7,587 bases of DNA from Desulfobacterales bacterium (GTDB lineage Bacteria > Desulfobacterota > Desulfobacteria > Desulfobacterales > JAUWMJ01), in the NCBI GenBank assembly GCA_030613225.1, contig JAUWMJ010000135.1, positions 1-7,587 of the forward strand. Direction: 5' to 3'. A model generated the notes under the pieces. It had not been told where the DNA came from. It ran no database searches and worked only from the letters and a program-made list of their open reading frames with translations. Every line of letters starts with the position of its first letter. Positions within the stretch are counted from its first letter, which is position 1. Below, piece after piece: positions 1 through 4,830 of this stretch. The position numbers and the translations under genes are program-made.

Positions 1-154
1 GGTTCACAGTTCAAGGTTGGTCGCTTTACGTATCGCAAGAACCGGATGAACTCCGAATTTGTCTCGGAATCGAAAACTTCTGCGATACTTTGCATCGATG
101 AACAGAAGGCATCTTGTATCTGTTTCTTCAACCCTGAACCCGTGAACGCCTACC
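1..154. repeat. Imperfect palindromic element, left end cut by the window edge
   Basis: No credible gene lies here. The two ends are inverted copies of each other. Bases 2-7, 9-13 and 15-19 pair with 142-147, 135-139 and 129-133 (6 + 5 + 5 bp, separated by one small internal loop and one A/C mismatch). Inside, GTATCGCA (30-37) pairs with TGCGATAC (81-88), and TCCGA (52-56) faces TCGGA (64-68). The right end reads GTGAACGCCTACC, almost the same as the right end of the hairpin at 4717-4823, so the two may be members of one dispersed family. The left terminus appears to lie just outside the window. The pairing is seen in the sequence; family membership is inference. Confidence 0.55.
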
Positions 155-258
155 ATAATTTTTATCATTGCTTTTATACGGGTTGAATTTGAGTGCAATA
201 TTATTGATAAAATCATGTTCTTAATACCGGTTTTTTAAAGTTTGTTGCTATTGATTTC

Positions 259-287
259 TTGACTAAATTTACAATTTAGGTTGAAAT
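259..287 (+). promoter_or_regulatory. Weak candidate sigma-70 promoter for the CoA-transferase/GNAT gene
   Basis: TTGACT (259-264, 5 of 6 to the -35 consensus) is followed after 17 bases by TGAAAT (282-287), which matches TATAAT at only 4 of 6 positions and lacks the key -11 A. The surrounding stretch 155-329 is very AT-rich and non-coding, so chance matches are likely. It is the best candidate between the palindromic element and the gene. Confidence 0.3.
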
Positions 288-315
288 AGAAATAAGAATA
301 TTTTTAGAAATAGAA

Positions 316-322
316 AAAGGAG
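316..322 (+). promoter_or_regulatory. Shine-Dalgarno site fixing a TTG start
   Basis: AAAGGAG ends seven bases before the TTG at 330. The next in-frame ATG (363) has no comparable site, and starting there would remove eleven residues that align with the N-terminus of related CoA-transferases. Confidence 0.8.
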
Positions 323-329
323 AAAATAA

Positions 330-2213
330 TTGAAGTTAAATGAATATTGCCCGGATAAACTTATGCCTGCAGAGGAAGCTATTTCTAAAATAAAAAGAGG
401 CAACAGGGTTTTTATCGGCACAGGATGCGGGGAACCCCAGCATTTAATCAGGGCCATGGTAAAAGACGAAAGCTTACAGGATATTATGATCTATCAGATG
501 CTTTCGTCAACACTTTCCGACTATATCGAAGATGAATTGTTTTTCAAACGGTTTTTTCTCAAACTATTTTTTATAAGCAGCCAGATGCGCAAGGCGGCTT
601 TTGAAGGAAAAATTGATTATTTACCGACTTATCTTTCCCAGATACCAAGGCTGTTTGCAAGCCAGCGTATAGGCCTTGATGTTGCTCTCATACAGGTAAG
701 TCCTCCTGATAAATTCGGATATTGCAGCCTGGGAGTATCGGTTGATATCACAAAATCGGGCATGGAAAACTCAAAAATAGTTATCGCACAGGTAAACCCG
801 ATAATGCCCAGAACGTGGGGAGACAGTTTTGTTCACGTTGACGATATCGACTACTTTGTACAACATGAAGAACCGCTTGTAGAAGCGCTGCCGAGAATAA
901 AAAACAACGAGATTGCTTCAAGAATCGGGTTTTACATAAACCAGCTTGTTGATGACGGAGCTACGCTACAGATAGGATTCGGAAATTTACCCTATGCCAT
1001 ATTAGCCCACCTGAAGAATAAAAAAGATTTGGGGATACATACTCAGCTTATTACCGATGCCTTTCTTCCGTTGTTTGAAAAAAATGTTATTACAAATAAG
1101 AAAAAATCACTTCTTCCCGGAAGGGTAGTAGCCTCACTATGCATGGGGTCTGAGAAAATTTACCGTTATGTGGATAATAATCCGATGTTTTATTTCCGCT
1201 CGTCGGAATTCGTTAATGATCCGACGGTTATTGCACGAAACGATAACCTGATTTCCATAAGTTCAGCACTTGAAGTCGATCTTACCGGTCAGGTTTGTAC
1301 AGATTCTATGGGATACACGTTTTACAGCGGAATTGGAGACCAGGTCGATTTTCTCCGTGGAAGTTCAATGTCAAAAGGGGGGTTTTCCATCATTGCCCTT
1401 CCGTCCACAGCTAAAGATGGAACTGTATCCCGTATTGTATCACATCTGAGTGAAGGGGCAGGTGTGGCTACTACAAGAGCAGATGTTAACTTCATTATAA
1501 CAGAGTATGGAATAGCGGAACTGCAAGGGAAAGGGATATATCAGAGGGTCATGGAGCTGGCTCAGATTGCCCACCCAAAATTTCGCAGAGAACTTATAGA
1601 AGCGGCTAAGAAGCATCATTACATTTTTTCCGATCAGCTTCCGCCATCTGAGGATGATCTTATGTTTCTTGAAAAATATAAGAGCGCTTTGACATTAAAA
1701 AACGGAAAAACTGTTGAATTCAGGCCTATTTTACCTTCGGATGAATTTGGTTTTAGAAATTTTTTCTACTCTTTGCAGGAAAAGACGATTTATTTTAGAT
1801 TTTTTTATAAAATGAAATTGTTTTCACACGAAATCCTGCAGAAACAGTGGGCCAGTGTTGATTACCGAAAAAACATGTCAATTATCGGACTTGCTCAAAA
1901 AGGAGGGCATAAGGAGATAGCGGCAATAGGCTCATATGCAATGGAAGAAAGTAAAAGAGCGGAGGTTGCTTTTGTAGTGCGCGAGGATTGCCAGGGCATG
2001 GGTATTTGTTCTTATCTTCTTGAATTATTGGAAAAAATTGCCATGGAAAACGGTTATACAGGGTTTTCGGCAACAGTGTTAAGAGAAAATGTTGCGATGA
2101 TTCATGTTTTTAAAAAAAGGTATCCTGACTTGAAAACTTCGATGTTAGGTGGAAATAATGTCGGTATTTACATGAATTTTGATGCTGCGGCATCCAATCA
2201 AGGCAAAAAATAA
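330..2213 (+). CDS. Bifunctional acetyl-CoA hydrolase/transferase-type domain fused to GNAT acetyltransferase
   Basis: A 627-residue cytoplasmic protein that starts at TTG. Residues about 1-435 match the acetyl-CoA hydrolase / 4-hydroxybutyrate CoA-transferase family nearly end to end. Visible family motifs are IGFGNLP (215-221), GDQVDFLRGSSMS (336-348), ALPSTAKDG (356-364) and TEYGIAEL (391-398). Residues about 460-617 form a GNAT domain, with the acetyl-CoA loop QGMGIC at 555-560 after the strand VAFVV. A lone CoA-transferase of this family is about 430-440 residues, so this is a genuine fusion, an architecture known in Desulfobacterota. The oddity is Gln239 in GIHTQ, where the Clostridium aminobutyricum enzyme has its catalytic Glu238. 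CoA transfer through a glutamyl-CoA intermediate is therefore doubtful, and a CoA-sensing lysine acetyltransferase is an alternative (inference). The gene is followed by 131 bases before the next start, with a separate promoter there. Confidence 0.9.
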   Translation: MKLNEYCPDKLMPAEEAISKIKRGNRVFIGTGCGEPQHLIRAMVKDESLQDIMIYQMLSSTLSDYIEDELFFKRFFLKLFFISSQMRKAAFEGKIDYLPTYLSQIPRLFASQRIGLDVALIQVSPPDKFGYCSLGVSVDITKSGMENSKIVIAQVNPIMPRTWGDSFVHVDDIDYFVQHEEPLVEALPRIKNNEIASRIGFYINQLVDDGATLQIGFGNLPYAILAHLKNKKDLGIHTQLITDAFLPLFEKNVITNKKKSLLPGRVVASLCMGSEKIYRYVDNNPMFYFRSSEFVNDPTVIARNDNLISISSALEVDLTGQVCTDSMGYTFYSGIGDQVDFLRGSSMSKGGFSIIALPSTAKDGTVSRIVSHLSEGAGVATTRADVNFIITEYGIAELQGKGIYQRVMELAQIAHPKFRRELIEAAKKHHYIFSDQLPPSEDDLMFLEKYKSALTLKNGKTVEFRPILPSDEFGFRNFFYSLQEKTIYFRFFYKMKLFSHEILQKQWASVDYRKNMSIIGLAQKGGHKEIAAIGSYAMEESKRAEVAFVVREDCQGMGICSYLLELLEKIAMENGYTGFSATVLRENVAMIHVFKKRYPDLKTSMLGGNNVGIYMNFDAAASNQGKK

Positions 2214-2242
2214 AGAGTTTTTAAGAAGAGATTAAATTTATC

Positions 2243-2272
2243 TTGATAAAGTGGTATTTATTGTGATATATT
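2243..2272 (+). promoter_or_regulatory. Probable sigma-70 promoter with extended -10, driving the Roadblock/GTPase cluster
   Basis: TTGATA (2243-2248, 5 of 6) and TATATT (2267-2272, 5 of 6) are 18 bases apart. TG at 2264-2265 is placed as an extended -10. Transcription would begin near 2279, giving a leader of about 65 bases before the TTG start at 2345. The cluster can thus be expressed independently of the upstream gene, although read-through is possible because no terminator was found after 2213. Confidence 0.6.
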
Positions 2273-2332
2273 ATAGGTTTGATAAAAGGATTAAAAAAGG
2301 AAATTTTAATAGTAAAACATCAATATTTTTAT

Positions 2333-2337
2333 GGAGG
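2333..2337 (+). promoter_or_regulatory. Shine-Dalgarno site fixing the TTG start of the Roadblock gene
   Basis: GGAGG lies seven bases before TTG at 2345. The more upstream in-frame TTG at 2279 falls at the predicted transcription start and has no ribosome binding site. The ATG at 2331 is out of frame. Confidence 0.8.
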
Positions 2338-2344
2338 AAAACAA

Positions 2345-2749
2345 TTGTCATATACACTTGGCCAAGAACAACTTGATAGAATGGAAGATATTTTGCAGCA
2401 GAATCTGGTTGATATCGGGGTTCGTTGTGTTTTTCTGATCGATATGGCAGGCAACATCATTGCCAATAAAGATAATGGCAAAATAAAACACGATGTTTAT
2501 TCCCTGGCGGCTCTTGCAGCCGGAAATTTCGGGGCAGTAAGCGCCATGGCCAAAATTATTGGGGAAGGTGAGTTTTCATTACTTTTCCATAAAGGTAAAA
2601 AAGAGAACATACATTTCAACAAAATAAATGCGGATTTTTTGCTAATTACAATATTCAGCAATGAGATATCGCTGGGTTTTTTAAGATTGAAGGTTGGTGA
2701 AGCCGCAGAAATGATAAAAATAATTTTAAGCGAAATTGATACACCCTGA
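2345..2749 (+). CDS. Roadblock/LC7 domain protein (MglB-like, putative GAP partner)
   Basis: With the TTG start the protein has 134 residues. The pattern is that of a single Roadblock/LC7 fold: an N-terminal helix (about 5-22), the strand and turn VFLIDMAGNIIAN (29-41), a small-residue helix SLAALAAGNFGAVSAMAKII (53-72), then strands FSLLFHKGK (77-85), INADFLLITIF (94-104) and GFLRLKV (111-117), closing with a helix. There is no signal peptide or membrane segment. In Myxococcus and Thermus, the Roadblock protein MglB is the GTPase-activating partner of MglA. An MglA-like GTPase is the next gene here, 96 bases downstream, so the same relationship is likely, though it is inferred from family and position. 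It is shorter than typical MglB (about 160 residues), so a general Roadblock scaffold role remains possible. Confidence 0.82.
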   Translation: MSYTLGQEQLDRMEDILQQNLVDIGVRCVFLIDMAGNIIANKDNGKIKHDVYSLAALAAGNFGAVSAMAKIIGEGEFSLLFHKGKKENIHFNKINADFLLITIFSNEISLGFLRLKVGEAAEMIKIILSEIDTP

Positions 2750-2770
2750 TAGTTCAATTTTACAGCATAC

Positions 2771-2812
2771 TATTTATGATGAATTCGTAAAAAGTCGAAT
2801 TCATCATAAATA
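2771..2812. repeat. Perfect 17-bp palindrome with 8-base loop between Roadblock and GTPase genes
   Basis: The left arm TATTTATGATGAATTCG (2771-2787) and right arm CGAATTCATCATAAATA (2796-2812) are perfectly complementary around the loop TAAAAAGT. No T-tract follows on either strand, so it is not a canonical terminator. It ends 33 bases before the GTPase start. It could stabilise or process the mRNA, alter expression of the GTPase relative to its partner, or be a copy of a dispersed repeat. The structure is certain; its role is unknown. Confidence 0.8.
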
Positions 2813-2845
2813 ATACAAAGTAAAAAAAGTTAACAGGTTTTTTAA

Positions 2846-3451
2846 ATGGCATTTGTTAATCCTAAAAAAAAAGAAGTTCAGGTTAAAATTGTCTATTATG
2901 GTCCAGGAAGGGGCGGAAAGACAACAAACCTTGAATATATATACAAAAAATTCAATGCTCGTATAAAAACAGAGATGGTTACTATCAAAACCCATGGTGA
3001 CCGGACGCTGTTTTTCGATTTTCTTCCTTTTGATATTGGGAAAGTAAATGGATATGATATTAAGGTACAGCTTTATACCGTTCCGGGACAGGTGAAGTAT
3101 AATGCTACCAGGAGACTTGTGTTAAGAGGGGTTGATGGTATTGTTTTTGTGGCGGATTCAATGATGGTAAGAAGGGAAAAGAACATTCTTTCCATTAAAA
3201 ACCTGCAGGAAGATCTTGCAAATTATAAAAAAAGCATTTTCAAGATGCCCATAGTCCTGCAATACAACAAAGTGGACCTTGTAGAGCAGGGGATTCCCCT
3301 GACATCTGTTGAGACGTTGCAAAAAGATCTTAACAGTCAGCTAAAGACATCGGCTTTTAAGGCAAGTGCACTTAAGGGAACAAACGTTGTGCAGACAATG
3401 AAAAAAATTATTTCAATGACAATTGCTACGATAGTTAAGGATTTAAAATAG
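2846..3451 (+). CDS. mglA: MglA-like small Ras-superfamily GTPase
   Basis: A 201-residue cytoplasmic GTPase, close to the usual MglA length of about 195. The P-loop is GPGRGGKTT (19-27). HGDRTLFFDFLP (50-61) carries Arg53, YTVPGQ (77-82) carries Gln82, and NKVDL (141-145) gives guanine specificity. In characterised MglA proteins, Gly21, Arg53, Thr78 and Gln82 sit at the same numbers. Arg53 acts as the intrinsic arginine finger and Gln82 as the catalytic glutamine, so GTP hydrolysis appears intact. TVPGQ in place of the Ras DxxGQ is a hallmark of this family. It should switch between GTP and GDP forms under control of the Roadblock protein encoded upstream. The Shine-Dalgarno site is weak (AGG at 2835-2837). 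In gliding bacteria MglA sets polarity. Its output here is unknown, so the symbol marks the family rather than a proven motility role. Confidence 0.88.
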   Translation: MAFVNPKKKEVQVKIVYYGPGRGGKTTNLEYIYKKFNARIKTEMVTIKTHGDRTLFFDFLPFDIGKVNGYDIKVQLYTVPGQVKYNATRRLVLRGVDGIVFVADSMMVRREKNILSIKNLQEDLANYKKSIFKMPIVLQYNKVDLVEQGIPLTSVETLQKDLNSQLKTSAFKASALKGTNVVQTMKKIISMTIATIVKDLK

Positions 3452-3465
3452 GGGGTAAATAATCA

Positions 3466-4098
3466 ATGCAGCAAAATATCGATGATGTATTAGTCGACGA
3501 GATTGATGGACGGCTTGATGATTTGTTTACCGAGGATAAAATACCTAAAAAAGCTGATGGGGAAAGCAGTGATATTAAAGAATATCCTTTAAAAGAGTTA
3601 AAAGCTGTTATTTTGTCCATCGATTGGGAAATTACTGATGATGTAATGAAGCGTCTGGCAGATCAAGTTGTCGGATTAAAAAAAAGATATAAAGCCGATA
3701 GGATTGTCTTTATACTTCTCCAACTTCTAGGTTCAATTGGAGAGTATATCAATACAAGCAGAGGCAAATCCCATCCTGATTCCTTTAAATTTCTTAATTC
3801 ATTGTTTAAAAAACTGGAGAAGGTAGTTCTAACTGAAGGTTTAACGGAATCTGAAAAGAAAAAGATTCTTTCTGTGGAAGTAAATAAATATAAGGTTTTG
3901 AAAGATAAGCTATCGTCTCGAAAAGATGTTGTGCAAAAGGGAAAACATGTAAAATCGGTTGTTAAGACAAAATCTGAAAAGACTGATGTACTTCCCATAG
4001 AGGCTTTTGCCGATGCAATGGATCAGATCAGGCAGTTAATCCAATCGGAGTTCAAGGCCCTGAGAGAGGAATTAAGATTAGGAAGAGAAAAAAAGTAA
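3466..4098 (+). CDS. Conserved-looking protein of unknown function with C-terminal coiled coil
   Basis: This 210-residue soluble protein was not recognised as a named family. It begins 14 bases after the GTPase stop, behind a G-rich site (GGGGG, 3451-3455), so it is probably co-transcribed and co-functional. Residues 1-37 are acidic and look disordered. A compact helical core spans about 38-148 (YPLKELKAVILSIDWEITDD at 40-59, then FILLQLLGSIGEYI at 82-95 and an LEKVVLTEGLTESEKKKI segment). Residues 149-173 form a Lys-rich linker, and about 179-207 form an amphipathic helix likely to be a coiled coil. There is no signal peptide, membrane span or catalytic motif. From memory, similar cores with the SIDWEITDD segment occur in Desulfobacterota. 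An adaptor or effector of the GTPase is the simplest inference. Confidence 0.75.
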   Translation: MQQNIDDVLVDEIDGRLDDLFTEDKIPKKADGESSDIKEYPLKELKAVILSIDWEITDDVMKRLADQVVGLKKRYKADRIVFILLQLLGSIGEYINTSRGKSHPDSFKFLNSLFKKLEKVVLTEGLTESEKKKILSVEVNKYKVLKDKLSSRKDVVQKGKHVKSVVKTKSEKTDVLPIEAFADAMDQIRQLIQSEFKALREELRLGREKK

Positions 4099-4148
4099 GG
4101 GTTCGCATAAAAATAATTTTCCAGGAATAGCCCATCGGAGGTAAGGCC

Positions 4149-4619
4149 ATGGATATTATGTCGGGAAATATTTCATCTATGCTTTTTAAACAAGTTGTCA
4201 CAGGCGGCACGGGTGATATCACTTTAGACAGCAGTTTGCTGAATGTTTTTCTGCAATTGGATGGCAAAAAAAATCTTGGAACAATTGCTCAAAAAACAGG
4301 GCTGAATATGGGGGAGATGAGGGATGCCATATCCAAGCTTTTACACCTGAAGATTGTCGAATCGGCAGCAGAGAATGTTTTGATGGCAGATGATGAATTT
4401 TTTAATTTCCTCAACACTCAATTATCACTTGCCATAGGGCCGCTTGCTGAAGTTATAATAGAAGATGAGATAGCAAATATGGACCATGACATCTCAAAAT
4501 TTCCGGCTTTCAGGGCAGCGGAACTTGTTGAGCTACTCGCTATGGCCATTAAACGTGAAGAGAAGAAGTCTGTATTTAAGCTGAGCATGGTTAATAAATT
4601 AAAAGAAAAAGGTTATTAA
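4149..4619 (+). CDS. Unknown protein: winged-helix-like N-terminus plus helical domain, GTPase-cluster member
   Basis: This 156-residue soluble protein starts at ATG behind GGAGG (4137-4141, spacing 7) and lies 50 bases after the preceding gene. Residues about 25-75 look like a small winged helix: LLNVFLQLDGKKNLGTIAQK, then TGLNMGEMRDAISKLLHLKI, the familiar pattern of an 'LDG..sl..ia..tGl' helix-turn-helix ending in a wing. Residues about 82-156 are helical, with FLNTQLSLAIGPLAEVIIED at 87-106. This resembles the 'IGPxA' helical domains found in some Roadblock-associated signalling proteins, possibly DUF8082, but that assignment is from memory and weak. The role is unknown. A DNA-binding regulator is possible, but a winged helix used for protein contact within the GTPase system is at least as likely. 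It is the last gene of the cluster, facing the convergent TRAP operon. Confidence 0.75.
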   Translation: MDIMSGNISSMLFKQVVTGGTGDITLDSSLLNVFLQLDGKKNLGTIAQKTGLNMGEMRDAISKLLHLKIVESAAENVLMADDEFFNFLNTQLSLAIGPLAEVIIEDEIANMDHDISKFPAFRAAELVELLAMAIKREEKKSVFKLSMVNKLKEKGY

Positions 4620-4716
4620 GGATCATAAATTAACTTAAAAGGCTGCCGGGTTTAACAAAAAAAAATGTGTCCGTTCACGCCCATTCGGAAGATAAAGGTT
4701 GCACAGTATTTGTAAT

Positions 4717-4823
4717 GTAAGCGTTCACAGGTGCTGCAGATGTGCGTGATCAGGGCAACCAGCTATAGTCTGCTATCCTGGTTGTCCTGATCGCGCGAAG
4801 ATGCGGTGCCTGTGAACGCTTAC
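4717..4823. repeat. Long imperfect hairpin element between convergent operons
   Basis: Two 46-base arms (4717-4762 and 4778-4823) are inverted copies, matching at 37 of 46 positions. The outermost 15 bases (GTAAGCGTTCACAGG) and an inner block near GATCAGG..CAACCAG pair well. Of nine mismatches, six would be G-U pairs in RNA of the + sense, leaving three true mismatches. The 15-base loop can extend the stem with ATAG/CTAT around TCTG. It ends eight bases from the permease stop codon. Neither side has a T-tract, so it is not a canonical intrinsic terminator, but it could block read-through or protect mRNA 3' ends of both operons. Its end matches the right end of the element at 1-154. The rest of 4620-4830 shows only an A9 run (4657-4665 region) and nothing coding. 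Confidence 0.75.
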
Positions 4824-4830
4824 CGATTAT

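Noticed and set aside
4..216. Open frame of 70 codons on the - strand at the left edge
   Set aside because: It lies across the palindromic element, has no recognisable domain or ribosome binding site, and is explained by a repeat that happens to lack stops.
2279..2344. N-terminal extension of the Roadblock protein to an upstream TTG
   Set aside because: The TTG falls at the predicted transcription start and has no Shine-Dalgarno site. The added Lys-rich residues are outside the Roadblock fold, and TTG at 2345 has GGAGG at ideal spacing.
2497..2757. - strand frame of 86 codons opposite the Roadblock gene
   Set aside because: It is antisense to a well-supported domain, and its translation shows no motif.
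2771..2812. Palindrome read as a Rho-independent terminator
   Set aside because: The stem is AT-rich, and no T-tract follows on either strand.
4657..4680. Single GTTCACG-like half-site near the A-tract, possibly a further copy of the palindromic element
   Set aside because: No inverted partner arm was found at a plausible distance. Seven bases are too few to claim a copy.
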